This document shows positions 8,373-17,461 of a DNA stretch of 34,670 nucleotides, piece after piece. A model generated the notes under the pieces. That model was not told where the DNA came from. It did not search any database and saw only the letters and a list, made by a program, of their open reading frames with translations. The stretch is from Clostridia bacterium (GTDB lineage Bacteria; Bacillota; Clostridia; Christensenellales; Aristaeellaceae): positions 1-34,670 of the forward strand of contig JAFUXH010000135.1 of assembly GCA_017470945.1 (NCBI GenBank), given 5' to 3'. Position 1 is the first letter of the stretch. Every line of letters begins with the position of its first letter. The translations under genes and the position numbers were made by a program.

Positions 8373-9847
8373 ATCGCATCCTCCTCATTCCAATCCGTCC
8401 CCGGTCCGGGGGTCGGTTCATCCCGCGTTTCCTCCGTCGGCAGGGGCACGGTATCCCCCGTCATCCATTCGTCGGTGCGCAATTCGTGGGTCAATAAGAT
8501 CCGTTCATTCTCCGGCAGGGTGGACATCAGCCGCACCACCGGCCCCACCAGCCCCGGGATCTCCGCCTGCACGGCGGCCTTCGCCTGGGCGTCGCTTTTG
8601 CCGGAAAGGTCGACGGGGTTTTCGATCTCAGGCTCGGTGAAATCGCCCGCCTCGGCGATATCGATGTGCACCGCGGCTTTCATGTTGACCTTGCTGCCCC
8701 GCTTGCGCTGCACCGTCACATCGCCGCTGAGCCCCGCGTCGGTGAAGGCCAGCGCCGGGGTCAGGGTGTAGGTAGTTTTGACCTTGTTTTCCGTCTGGGT
8801 GATGGTTACCTTGCCGCTCCAGGCTTCATCGCCGCCCTTGATCACATTCTTCAGCGAAGCGGCCACGGTGGCGGCCTCGGTCACCTTATCGAACAGACGA
8901 TTGTAGGATACGTCGATCTTCAGGGTGCGATTGCCGTTTTTCGCTTTGGCAAGACTGACGCTCAGGCGGAAGGTCAGCTTGTTCTTTCCCTTCACCTGGG
9001 GCAGGGACAGGGACAGGTAGCCGCCCTTGTCGGCTGTGTAGCCGCCAAACAGCGTCACCTTCCTTACGTCGCTTCCCTTACCGGCGCTGCCGGTGAACTG
9101 CATGCCCATGTCGCCCTGGTTCTTGTCGAGCAGCCGCTTGAAGCGGCATTCGCCGGAAAAGGTCAGGCTGCCCAAAAGCTCCTCCAATTGACCGCAGCGG
9201 CCCGGCTGATCCGCCAGGGCTTCCCGCAGGGTGGGCAGCACCGCCGTCAGGATATCCGACCAGGCGGCGTTCATTTCGTCGGCGGTGAGCGCGTAATCCC
9301 GGTAGCTGGGCGACGCGGTGGCGTTTTTCACAGTGGTGCGGGCCTTTTTGGTTTTGGCCGTCACCTTTTCATCCAGGACGGGATACAGCGCCTTCGCCAA
9401 TTGATCATACAGGGCGGGAAATTCCAGGATATCGTAGATATAGGGCTCCTCCCCCGCCAGGTACGCCAGGGCGGTTTTCTGGCCGGCGGCCGTCCAGTAC
9501 GCGTTTCCAGAGGGAGAAAACAGCGTCACCGCGCCATTCCCCTGGGGGCGGGACGCGACGGACAGGATCTCCTCCCCCGCGTATTCCACCGCGGCTGTGG
9601 TCACCGTGCCGCCAAGCCGGCCCTTCACGATCCATTTGAGGTTGGAAAGCCATTCATTCACCGTTTCCAGGTTCTTTTTCGACAGCTTGTCCAGCGCCGT
9701 ATAGCTGCCCGTCCATTCCACCATCATGCCGTCCCGCTGCTTGAACTGGGTATAGCGGGGCGAAAATTCCGCCAGCGCGCCGACGGAAGGAACCAGCCAA
9801 ACCAAGATACTCAGAAGCGCGGCCCATCGCCTGATACGCGAGCGCAT
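8369..9847 (-). CDS. Secreted protein of unknown function, first of a two-gene unit
   Basis: A 492-residue protein without a recognised family. It has an N-terminal signal peptide (Arg-rich start, hydrophobic core WAALLSILVWLVPSVGALA). The mature part alternates strand-like segments, for example FRLSVSLAKAKNGNRTLKIDV and GKVTITQTENKVKTTYTL, with helices. The end is a short Pro/Thr/Glu tail (LPTEETRDEPTPGPGTDW) much like the tail of the downstream partner. Only one or two Cys. The general build suggests an extracellular beta-sandwich or beta-barrel-like fold, but this is inference. It is transcribed from the promoter at 9933-9961 and overlaps the next gene by 4 nt. Confidence 0.75.
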   Translation of the reverse strand: MRSRIRRWAALLSILVWLVPSVGALAEFSPRYTQFKQRDGMMVEWTGSYTALDKLSKKNLETVNEWLSNLKWIVKGRLGGTVTTAAVEYAGEEILSVASRPQGNGAVTLFSPSGNAYWTAAGQKTALAYLAGEEPYIYDILEFPALYDQLAKALYPVLDEKVTAKTKKARTTVKNATASPSYRDYALTADEMNAAWSDILTAVLPTLREALADQPGRCGQLEELLGSLTFSGECRFKRLLDKNQGDMGMQFTGSAGKGSDVRKVTLFGGYTADKGGYLSLSLPQVKGKNKLTFRLSVSLAKAKNGNRTLKIDVSYNRLFDKVTEAATVAASLKNVIKGGDEAWSGKVTITQTENKVKTTYTLTPALAFTDAGLSGDVTVQRKRGSKVNMKAAVHIDIAEAGDFTEPEIENPVDLSGKSDAQAKAAVQAEIPGLVGPVVRLMSTLPENERILLTHELRTDEWMTGDTVPLPTEETRDEPTPGPGTDWNEEDAI

Positions 9848-9932
9848 CCTTCACACCCCTTTCGGCTTCTCAACGATACCAACGGGAAAACCCGGCCTTT
9901 TCATGCAAAAGAGCAAAGATTTCCCCAGGATC

Positions 9933-9961
9933 ATTATATCGCATCTTTCTGGAATTGAAAA
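9933..9961 (-). promoter_or_regulatory. Promoter of the two-gene secreted-protein unit
   Basis: On the minus strand: TTTTCA (9961-9956), a 17-bp spacer and a consensus TATAAT (9938-9933). It lies about 85 nt upstream of the start at 9847, back to back with the glycosidase promoter. Confidence 0.6.
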
Positions 9962-10025
9962 GGGGCTGGGCGGAAGAAACGCCGGTTTTTACAAGAAAAA
10001 TAACAAAGCTTTTTCCAATTTTTCA

Positions 10026-10054
10026 TTGATTTTCTCAGTATGCTATGTTATGAT
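10026..10054 (+). promoter_or_regulatory. Promoter of the alpha-glycosidase-recG-addB unit
   Basis: TTGATT (10026-10031), a 17-bp spacer and TATGAT (10049-10054), with TG one base before the -10 (extended -10). It is the only good promoter before the glycosidase; recG and addB follow with short gaps. Confidence 0.65.
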
Positions 10055-10092
10055 AATTCCTGACTCTTTTTGAAAGAAAGTAGGCGCTTTTC

Positions 10093-11844
10093 TTGCACTT
10101 GTATCACGATTCTTTTTCAGCGCAATATCGGTATCCCCTGGGGGCCCTGCCCTGCGGCGCGAAGGTGACGCTGCGCCTGAAGGCCCCCTACGCCGCCAGC
10201 GCATCCCTGCGCTTTTACGACGGCAGCGAAAAATGGATCCCCATGACCCACGAAAAAAAAGGCTGGTTCACCGCCCAGGCGGAAATCCCGCGCGTGCCCA
10301 TCCTGTGCTGGTATGATTTCCGGGCCGAGGATCACCGCGGCGTCAGCTACGCCATCGGCGCGCCGGAGGATGGCCTGAGCGGCGAGGGCGTGATGACCAA
10401 CGGTCTCCCCCGTGCCTGGCAAATCACGGTGTACGATCCCGCCTACACCACGCCCGATTGGATGCACACCGGCATCATGTATCAAATTTTTCCCGATCGA
10501 TTTTATAAAAAGGGCGATTTCCTGCAGCAGCGGGAGGAATGCTATTACCACCAGGATTGGAATGACGATCCCATCCTGATGCCCGAGGGGGGCGACGATA
10601 ACTGCGCCCGGGATTTCTTTGGCGGCAATTTGAAGGGCATTGAGGAAAAGCTGCCCTATCTGGCGGAATTGGGCGTCACCGTGCTATATTTAAACCCCGT
10701 TTTCCAGGCCCGCTCCAACCACCGCTACGATACCGCTGATTACGAGAAGATCGACCCTTTGCTGGGCGAGAATGAAGATTTAAAATCCCTGTGCGAGGCG
10801 GCGAAGGCCCGCGGTATCCGCGTGATGCTGGACGGCGTGTTCAGCCACACCGGGGAGGACAGCGTGTATTTCAACCGCTACGGCCGTTTCCCCTCCGTGG
10901 GGGCCTGCCAGTCCACCCATTCCCCCTATTGCCCCTGGTACAGCTTTTCCCGGTATCCCGACCTGTATGATTCCTGGTGGGGCTTCCACACCCTGCCCGC
11001 CGTCAATAAAAGCTGCGCCTCCTATCAGCAATTCATGTTCCAGCCCGGCGGCGTGGTGCGCCAGTGGATCCATCGGGGCACCTCCGGCTGGCGGCTGGAT
11101 GTGGCGGACGAACTGACCATGGATTTCCTGCGCAAGCTGCGCAAGGCCGCCAAGGCCGAAAATCCCGACGCCGTGGTGCTGGGCGAGGTGTGGGAGGACG
11201 CCAGCCACAAGGTGGCCTACGGCGAAATGCGCTGCTACTGCCAGGGCGACACCCTGGACAGCGTGATGAATTATCCCCTGCGGGAGGCCGCCATTGATTT
11301 CTTCACCGGCAAAATCACCGCCGGGGCCTTAAAGCGCCTGATCCAGTGCCAGAAGGAAAATTATCCCGTGCCCTTCTATTATTCCCTCATGAACCTGGCC
11401 GGCAGCCACGACCGGGCCCGGATCATCAACGTGCTGGCCGGGAAAACCTGGGAAAACCTGGCGCCCAAGGATCGCCGGGGCAGGCAATTATCCCGGGCGG
11501 AATACAATAAAGCCGCCGCGAAATTCGTGGAATTGACCCGCCTTCTGTGCGCCCTGCCCGGCATCCCCTGCATCTATTACGGAGACGAGGCGGGCATGCA
11601 GGGCTCCTCCGATCCTTACTGCCGGGGAACCTTCCCCTGGGGCCGGGAAAACAAGGATCTGCAGGCGAAGATCAAAGAAATCCTCTGGCAGCGGCGGAAC
11701 AGCCCCGCCCTGCAAACCGGCGATATGTCCATCGAGGTGATCGACGAAGATACGCTGCTGATCCAGCGGCAGATCACCGGCGGCAAGGACGTATTCGGCA
11801 ACAAAGCGAAGAATGAAAGAATCACCATTGAAATCAAGCGGTAA
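10093..11844 (+). CDS. GH13 alpha-glycosidase (neopullulanase/maltogenic-amylase-like)
   Basis: A cytoplasmic (no signal peptide) GH13 enzyme of 583 residues that probably hydrolyses maltodextrins. An N-terminal beta-sandwich (about 1-120, CBM34-like) precedes the catalytic barrel. Signatures are IMYQIFPDRFY (128-138), VMLDGVFSH (244-252), the nucleophile Asp336 in GWRLDVADE, the acid/base Glu365 in VVLGEVWED and Asp440 in NLAGSHDRAR. The N-terminal domain and these motifs point to the GH13_20-type neopullulanases. The start is TTG at 10093 after an A/G-rich stretch; a second TTG at 10099 is possible. It sits directly before recG with 6 nt between, an unusual partner. Substrate specificity cannot be read off. 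Confidence 0.9.
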   Translation: MHLYHDSFSAQYRYPLGALPCGAKVTLRLKAPYAASASLRFYDGSEKWIPMTHEKKGWFTAQAEIPRVPILCWYDFRAEDHRGVSYAIGAPEDGLSGEGVMTNGLPRAWQITVYDPAYTTPDWMHTGIMYQIFPDRFYKKGDFLQQREECYYHQDWNDDPILMPEGGDDNCARDFFGGNLKGIEEKLPYLAELGVTVLYLNPVFQARSNHRYDTADYEKIDPLLGENEDLKSLCEAAKARGIRVMLDGVFSHTGEDSVYFNRYGRFPSVGACQSTHSPYCPWYSFSRYPDLYDSWWGFHTLPAVNKSCASYQQFMFQPGGVVRQWIHRGTSGWRLDVADELTMDFLRKLRKAAKAENPDAVVLGEVWEDASHKVAYGEMRCYCQGDTLDSVMNYPLREAAIDFFTGKITAGALKRLIQCQKENYPVPFYYSLMNLAGSHDRARIINVLAGKTWENLAPKDRRGRQLSRAEYNKAAAKFVELTRLLCALPGIPCIYYGDEAGMQGSSDPYCRGTFPWGRENKDLQAKIKEILWQRRNSPALQTGDMSIEVIDEDTLLIQRQITGGKDVFGNKAKNERITIEIKR

Positions 11845-11850
11845 AGCATC

Positions 11851-13863
11851 ATGATGGCGCTGAGCGAATTGAAGGGCCTGGGCAAGGCCCGGCTGGACAC
11901 CCTGCATAAAGCGGGCATTCACACCGTGGCCGACCTGCTGCTGACGCTGCCCGTGCGCTATCAGGATACGTCGGCTTCCCTGCCCATCGGCGAAATCGCC
12001 CCGGGGATGGAAATCTGCGTATCCGGCTATCCCAAGGCCGCCCCCCGGCTGAGCCGCTTTCACGGCATGACCTCCGTAACGCTGCGGCTGTGCGATGAAA
12101 CAGGGGGCGTGCCGGTGGTCTGGTATAACCAGCCCTGGCTGCAAACCCAAATCCATCAGGAAGATCTGCTGACCCTGTACGGCCGCGTCGACCGGGACAA
12201 GCAGGGCCGCATCCGCATGGCCTCGCCCCTCATTGTGAGGGAGCGGGGCATTTTGCCTGTTTATCGGGCGTTGGCCGGCATCCCGCCCAAAACCATGCGA
12301 GAATTGATCCGCCAGGCCCTGACCCAATTGGAGGATTGCTGCCCGGAAACGCTGCCCGATATCCTGCGGCTGAAATATCATTTGTGCGAGCGCAATTTCG
12401 CCCTGCGCCAGGCCCATTTCCCCGAAACAAAGGAAAATTTGGCCATCGCCCTGCGCCGGGTGTCCTTCGAGGGCATGCTGCTGTATCAGGCCGCCGCGGC
12501 CTCCCTGCGGGGGGAGCGCGCCCGGGGCATTTCCATGGATGTGCCAGACGATGGGCCGGAGGCTTATTTCCGCACCCTGCCCTTTCCCCCCACCGGGGCC
12601 CAGCGCCGGGTGCTGCAGGAGATCGCCAATGATTTGAAGGCCCCCATCGCCATGGGCCGCATGATCCAGGGCGACGTGGGCTGCGGCAAGACCGCCATCG
12701 CCTTCGGGGCCATGTTTCTGGCCGCCCGGGCGGGCTACCAAAGCGCCCTGATGGCCCCCACCGAGATCCTGGCCCGGCAGCACCTTTTCAGCGCGAAGGC
12801 CATGCTGGAAAGCCAGGGCATCCCCTGCGGGCTGCTGATCGGCGGCATGAAGGCGAAGGAGCGCCGGGAGGCGCTGCAAAGCATCGCGTCGGGCCAATGG
12901 CGGGTAGTGATCGGCACCCACGCCCTGATATCCGAAGGCGTTGAATACGAAAACCTGGGCCTGGTGATCACCGACGAGCAGCACCGCTTCGGCGTGCGCC
13001 AGCGCCGGCTGTTATCCCGCAAGGCCAAGGAAAACGAGCCCGCCCCCAACGAGCTGGTCATGTCCGCCACGCCCATCCCCCGGTCCCTGGCGCTGGTGCT
13101 GTACGGCGATCTGGATCTGTCGGTGGTGGATGAGCTGCCCCCCGGCCGCACCCCGGTGAAAACCCGGATCGTGCCGGAGGATAAGCGGGAGGGGCTTTAC
13201 AATTTCATCCGTTCCGAAGCCGCCCAGGGGCGGCAAACCTACATCGTGTGCCCCCTAGTGGAGGAAAGCGAGCAGATCGACGCCCGCAGCGCCCAGGAAA
13301 CCTACGCCGATCTGTGCACCGGCCCCCTTTCCGATCTGCGCCTGGGCCTGACCTACGGGGATCAGGACGCCCAGGATAAGGCCGAGACCATTCAAAAATT
13401 CTCCGCCGGGGAAATCGACGTGCTGATTTCCACCACGGTGATCGAGGTGGGGGTCAACGTGCCCTCCGCCACGGTGATGGTGATCGAAAACGCCGATCGC
13501 TTCGGCCTGTCCCAATTGCATCAATTGCGGGGCCGGGTGGGCCGGGGGGCGAAGGAAAGCTGGTGCTTCCTCATGGCCGCCCCCAACGAGCGGCTGAAAA
13601 CCCTGTGCGAAACCAACGACGGCTTCCAAATCGCCCAAAAGGACCTTGAATTACGGGGCCCCGGCGATTTCCTGGGCACCCGTCAGCACGGCGACACCCT
13701 GCTGCCCGGCATGGCCCTGGGCAGCGATATCCATCTGCTGGAAGAAACCAGCGCCTGCCTCAAATGGCTGCGCTCCCCCGGCTATGAGGAGGAATGGGCG
13801 CTCGTCAGGCAGGCCGCCCAGACCGCCTTCGCCCGGGTGATCGACGAAGTGGCCATGAATTGA
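11851..13863 (+). CDS. recG: ATP-dependent DNA helicase RecG
   Basis: RecG remodels stalled forks and branch-migrates Holliday junctions. The 670 residues show the N-terminal wedge/OB region (about 50-130), Walker A GDVGCGKT (274-281), DEQH box (375-378), MSATPIPRSLAL (motif III) and the C-terminal QLRGRVGRG and LRGPGDFLGTRQ elements that are specific to RecG. Length matches the family (about 680). The start is one of two adjacent ATGs; no strong ribosome site is visible, so translation may depend on the glycosidase gene 6 nt upstream. It precedes addB by 21 nt, giving a recombination-repair pair. Confidence 0.97.
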   Translation: MMALSELKGLGKARLDTLHKAGIHTVADLLLTLPVRYQDTSASLPIGEIAPGMEICVSGYPKAAPRLSRFHGMTSVTLRLCDETGGVPVVWYNQPWLQTQIHQEDLLTLYGRVDRDKQGRIRMASPLIVRERGILPVYRALAGIPPKTMRELIRQALTQLEDCCPETLPDILRLKYHLCERNFALRQAHFPETKENLAIALRRVSFEGMLLYQAAAASLRGERARGISMDVPDDGPEAYFRTLPFPPTGAQRRVLQEIANDLKAPIAMGRMIQGDVGCGKTAIAFGAMFLAARAGYQSALMAPTEILARQHLFSAKAMLESQGIPCGLLIGGMKAKERREALQSIASGQWRVVIGTHALISEGVEYENLGLVITDEQHRFGVRQRRLLSRKAKENEPAPNELVMSATPIPRSLALVLYGDLDLSVVDELPPGRTPVKTRIVPEDKREGLYNFIRSEAAQGRQTYIVCPLVEESEQIDARSAQETYADLCTGPLSDLRLGLTYGDQDAQDKAETIQKFSAGEIDVLISTTVIEVGVNVPSATVMVIENADRFGLSQLHQLRGRVGRGAKESWCFLMAAPNERLKTLCETNDGFQIAQKDLELRGPGDFLGTRQHGDTLLPGMALGSDIHLLEETSACLKWLRSPGYEEEWALVRQAAQTAFARVIDEVAMN

Positions 13864-13884
13864 TATAGAAAGGAGCGATCCCTC

Positions 13885-16800
13885 ATGCTGAACATCCTGG
13901 GCGGCAGCCAGGAAACGCTGCGGCGGCATTTGATTGCCCTGGCGTCCCAGGCCGGGCGCATGCTGGTGATCGTGCCGGAGCAATATACCCTGCAAACCGA
14001 GCGGGAACTCATGGACGGGCTGAACCTGCCGGGCTTTTTCGACATTGAGGTGCTGTCGGCCTCCCGGCTGACGGAGCGAGTGTTCGCCCAGGCAGGGTCG
14101 GACGGCCGGGTGCGCATCGACGCCCGGGGCAAGCAATTGGCCCTGGCCCGGGCTTTGCTGCAATGCCGAAAGCAATTAAAATACTATGAAAGCGCCGCCG
14201 AGAAGCTGGGCTTCGTGGAGCGGGTGGGCGCCCTGATCGCCGATATGAAGCGGGCCGGCGTGGCCCCCGAAGCCCTGGCCGCCCACGCGGAAACCCTGCC
14301 GGACGGCGCGGGGAAGGACAAGCTGCGGGACCTGGCGCTGATTTACTCCACCTACGAAGCGGGGCTGAGCGGCCAGTTCGTGGATGGGGAGGACGTGCTG
14401 GAAAACATGCTGCGCCGCCTGCCGGACAGCGGCCTGGTGGATCGGGATACGAAGGTGGCGGTGTACGGCTTCGACGTATTCACCGGCCAGATGGGCCGCC
14501 TGCTGCTGGCCCTGGCCCGCCTGAGTGACGACGTGAGGGCCCTGATCGTGCTGGGCCGGGAGGAAATGTTCTCCCCCGTGCTGGAAAGCGCCCGGCGGCT
14601 GCAAAAAAGCGCCCAGGACGCCGAGATCCTCTGCCAGTTCTCTCTCCTGCCCCCGGCAGAAGAAAAGCGGGCCCCGGAATTAACCCACCTGTCCCGGCAG
14701 TATTTGCAAAGCCCCGGCCAGGTATACCCCGGCCCCGTGCCCGCCATCCGGCTGTACGCCGCGGCCAATCCCTATTTCGAGGCCCACTTCGTATCCCAGG
14801 AAATGCTGCTGCTCCACGAGCAGGGCGTTCCCTTCGGGGAAATGGCCCTGGCCATGGGCGATCCCGGCTTTGCCGGCACGCTGGCCACGGTGCTGAACGC
14901 CTATCAGATCCCCGCTTACGTGACCCGCAAGCTGCCCGCCGCCACCCACGGCACGGCCCGGTTTTTGCTGTTCTCCCTGAAGGCCGTCGCCGGGGGATAC
15001 GACGCTCCCAGCATGCTGACGGCCGTCAAATCCGGCTACGCCCCTCTGTCCGCGGAGGATGGGTGGCGGCTGGAAAACTACGTGCTTTCCTACGGCATCA
15101 AGGGAAAATTGTGGCTGTCCCCCTTCCACCGGGGGCCGGCGGAGGAATGCGCCCGGGTCGAGGAGGCCCGCCAGGCCCTCATCGGCCCCATCGAGGCGCT
15201 GCGCCAGGCCCTGCGGCAGGCTGAAAACGCCGGGGATGCCCTGCGGGCGGTGTACGCTTATTTGGAAGAAACCCAGGTGTTCGACCGCCTGACCCAGACC
15301 CAGGAAGCCCTGCTGGCCCGGGGCATGGCGGCGGAAGCGGTGCAGGCCCGGCAGGTGTGGGAGGCCATCGTGCAGCTTTTGTCCCAGGCCCACGCCCTGC
15401 TGGGGCCGGTCAAGGTCAGCGCCAGGCAATTGTCCGCCTGGCTGGAAGCGGGGCTGGACGCCTGCGAATTATCCTCCCTGCCCCCCACGGCGGACGCGGT
15501 GATGTGCGGCGAAATCGGTTCGCTGCCCCTGGCCCGGCCCCGGGTGCTGTTCATGACCAATCTGACCGACGGCATCCTGACCGCCCCTGCCCCGGGGCTG
15601 CTGACCGCCCAGGAGCAGGAGGAGGCCCAAAACGCCCTGCACGCCTATCTGGCCCTGGATGACGACGGCAAGGATTCCCTGGCCCGGCTGGATATCTGGA
15701 AGGCCCTCAGCTCTCCCACGGAAAAGCTGTACCTCACCCGCGCCCAGGCCACGGAGGATGGCGGCGCCCTGCGGCCCTTTGCCGCCCTGGCCCACATCCG
15801 GCGGCTGTTCCCCGAATTGGTGGAGGAGGGCGGCGTGATGCAGAAAAGCGCGGCCCGTCTGCCCCTGGCCCCCGGCCCGGCGCTGGACGCCCTGGGCATG
15901 AAGGCCCGGGATGGAGCGCTGGACGGCGAATGGCTGGCAGCCTGGAAATATCTGTGTCAAAACAACGCAACGAAGGAACGGGCCGCCGCCCTGTGCCGCG
16001 CCTTCGCGCCGGAGGAGAACGCCCCCTCCCTGCCCCGGGAAATCACCCGCAATCTGTTTATGGAGCGGATCATGTCGGTCAGCCGGCTGGAAAATTTCGC
16101 CGTGTGCCCCTACAAGCATTTTGTGGATCAGGGCCTGTCCCCCCGCCCCCGGAAGGAATGGACGCTGACCCCCATCGACGCCGGCAATTTCTACCACAGC
16201 GCCCTGGAGGGCTTCACCCGCCTGCTGCCCACCCTGCCCAACTGGCCCCGCATCGACAAAAAGACCTGCGACGCCGCCATCGATCAGGCCGCCCAGGGCA
16301 TGTTTGAGCAAATGCTCTCCGGCCCCATGGGCGACAGCGCCCGCATGAAGGCCCTGGGCGAAAAATACCGCCGGGTGCTGCGGCGCGTGGCGTGGACCTT
16401 CACCCGGGGGGCCCGGCAAAGCGCCTTCACCCCGGAAAGCGCCGAGGTAAAATTCGGCTACCCCGGCGGCATCCCCCCCATCGAACTGACGCTGAAGGAT
16501 GGCAGCCGGGTGTTCATCCGCGGCATGATCGACCGCATCGACCGCTACGCCGGGGACGAAGGGGTGTACCTGCGGGTGGTGGATTACAAATCCGGCGGGG
16601 AAAAGCTGAGCCCCGCCCGGATCTTCTGGGGCGCGCAGCTGCAATTGCTGCTGTATCTGCGCTCCGCCCTGACCACCGAACCGGGGGCGGAGCCCGCCGG
16701 GGCGTTTTACATGCACGTGACGGACCCCCTGGTGCCCGACCAGGAGGACCTTTCCCAGATCGAGGACGCCCTGGCGAAGGAATTGTGCCTGCGGGGCGTG

Positions 16801-17157
16801 GCGCTGAAGGACGCGGCCATCCTGCAGCGCATGGACGCCGGCACCCCGCCCCTGACGCTGCCCAAGGTGCTCAACAGCGACGGCAGCTTCAGCAAAACCG
16901 CCCCCCTGGCCACCCTGCAGGATCTGTACGCCCTGATCGGCCACGCCGAGCGCATGGCCGCCCAGTGGGCGGAAAAGATCCAGGCTGGGGAAATCGCCGC
17001 CGCCCCCCTGTGCGATAAGAACGGCGACGGCCCCTGCCGCTTCTGCGATTACGCCGCCATCTGCCGCAAATCCACCGCCCGCGCCCCGGAAAACGCCCGC
17101 CTGCTGCAGGATATGAAATTCGACGAGCTGCTGGAAAAAGTCAACCAGCGGGCATGA
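13885..17157 (+). CDS. addB: Helicase-nuclease subunit AddB, N-terminal Walker A missing
   Basis: AddB is the second subunit of the AddAB double-strand-break resection enzyme. The protein has 1090 residues. Family hallmarks are VPEQYTLQTERELM (about 32-45), the iron-sulfur cysteines Cys741, Cys1051, Cys1054 and Cys1060 (C-x309-CxxCx5C) and the nuclease motif VVDYKSGG with Asp900 and Lys902. Odd point: the first strand reads MLNILGGSQETLRRHL, whereas Bacillus AddB has a GRSGSGKT-type P-loop there; no GKT/GKS is present. No addA follows, although addB-addA is the usual order. AGAAAGGAGCG precedes the ATG. Confidence 0.92.
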   Translation: MLNILGGSQETLRRHLIALASQAGRMLVIVPEQYTLQTERELMDGLNLPGFFDIEVLSASRLTERVFAQAGSDGRVRIDARGKQLALARALLQCRKQLKYYESAAEKLGFVERVGALIADMKRAGVAPEALAAHAETLPDGAGKDKLRDLALIYSTYEAGLSGQFVDGEDVLENMLRRLPDSGLVDRDTKVAVYGFDVFTGQMGRLLLALARLSDDVRALIVLGREEMFSPVLESARRLQKSAQDAEILCQFSLLPPAEEKRAPELTHLSRQYLQSPGQVYPGPVPAIRLYAAANPYFEAHFVSQEMLLLHEQGVPFGEMALAMGDPGFAGTLATVLNAYQIPAYVTRKLPAATHGTARFLLFSLKAVAGGYDAPSMLTAVKSGYAPLSAEDGWRLENYVLSYGIKGKLWLSPFHRGPAEECARVEEARQALIGPIEALRQALRQAENAGDALRAVYAYLEETQVFDRLTQTQEALLARGMAAEAVQARQVWEAIVQLLSQAHALLGPVKVSARQLSAWLEAGLDACELSSLPPTADAVMCGEIGSLPLARPRVLFMTNLTDGILTAPAPGLLTAQEQEEAQNALHAYLALDDDGKDSLARLDIWKALSSPTEKLYLTRAQATEDGGALRPFAALAHIRRLFPELVEEGGVMQKSAARLPLAPGPALDALGMKARDGALDGEWLAAWKYLCQNNATKERAAALCRAFAPEENAPSLPREITRNLFMERIMSVSRLENFAVCPYKHFVDQGLSPRPRKEWTLTPIDAGNFYHSALEGFTRLLPTLPNWPRIDKKTCDAAIDQAAQGMFEQMLSGPMGDSARMKALGEKYRRVLRRVAWTFTRGARQSAFTPESAEVKFGYPGGIPPIELTLKDGSRVFIRGMIDRIDRYAGDEGVYLRVVDYKSGGEKLSPARIFWGAQLQLLLYLRSALTTEPGAEPAGAFYMHVTDPLVPDQEDLSQIEDALAKELCLRGVALKDAAILQRMDAGTPPLTLPKVLNSDGSFSKTAPLATLQDLYALIGHAERMAAQWAEKIQAGEIAAAPLCDKNGDGPCRFCDYAAICRKSTARAPENARLLQDMKFDELLEKVNQRA

Positions 17158-17217
17158 AAGAAAAAGGATGATACTGAACGCATGGAAGAATCGCAAAAAA
17201 CACCAGGCAACAAACAC

Positions 17218-17342
17218 TGTCATCCCGACCGAAATGGAGCGGAAGGCGGAATGAAGCGGAGGGATCTGGCGCGGCTTGTTCGGCCTACTTTCAGATCCCT
17301 CGATTCCGCTTTTTCTCTGGCTCCGCTCCACGGGGGATAACA
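17218..17342. repeat. Palindromic intergenic repeat, about 125 bp
   Basis: Ends TGTCATCCC and GGGGGATAACA form near-matching inverted termini. Inside, GAGGGATCTG (17259-17268) and CAGATCCCTC (17292-17301) are a perfect 10-bp inverted pair, and the outer arms (GGAGCGGA... against ...GGCTCCGCTCC) pair imperfectly. This resembles the TGTCATCCTGAGCG...GGATCT palindromes dispersed in many bacterial genomes. No coding capacity; probably a non-autonomous repeat. Confidence 0.65.
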
Positions 17343-17416
17343 GGAAAGAGCTTCCTTTCGGTTTTCACTTCTCCTGATGTTTTTTGAAATCAGCATGAAA
17401 CCCGATCGACCCGCCA

Positions 17417-17450
17417 AAATACCCGGCCTTCTCGCGTTGGCCGGGTATTT
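17417..17450. terminator. Hairpin terminator, probably for the minus-strand gene remnant
   Basis: Perfect 12-bp arms AAATACCCGGCC (17417-17428) and GGCCGGGTATTT (17439-17450). On both strands the 3' arm ends in T's, so it can work in both directions. It lies 11 bases after the stop of the minus-strand remnant. Confidence 0.7.
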
Positions 17451-17461
17451 ATATAGGTGGT

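Larger units (their letters stand above)
17158..17461. other. Non-coding interval after addB
   Basis: About 300 bases where the usual addA would be expected. A 28-codon open frame (17168-17254, start MILNAWKNRKK) overlaps the repeat at 17218 and has no support as a gene. The rest holds that palindromic repeat and the hairpin at 17417-17450. No addA fragment is seen. Confidence 0.6.

Noticed and set aside
11488-12984. 498-residue minus-strand frame opposite the glycosidase and recG
   Set aside because: Crosses two well-supported genes and has the same shadow composition.
17168-17254. 28-codon frame after addB
   Set aside because: Very short and its second half lies in the palindromic repeat.
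15469-17331. 620-residue minus-strand open frame opposite addB
   Set aside because: Antisense to AddB, which has conserved nuclease and iron-sulfur motifs; the antisense frame has no family features.
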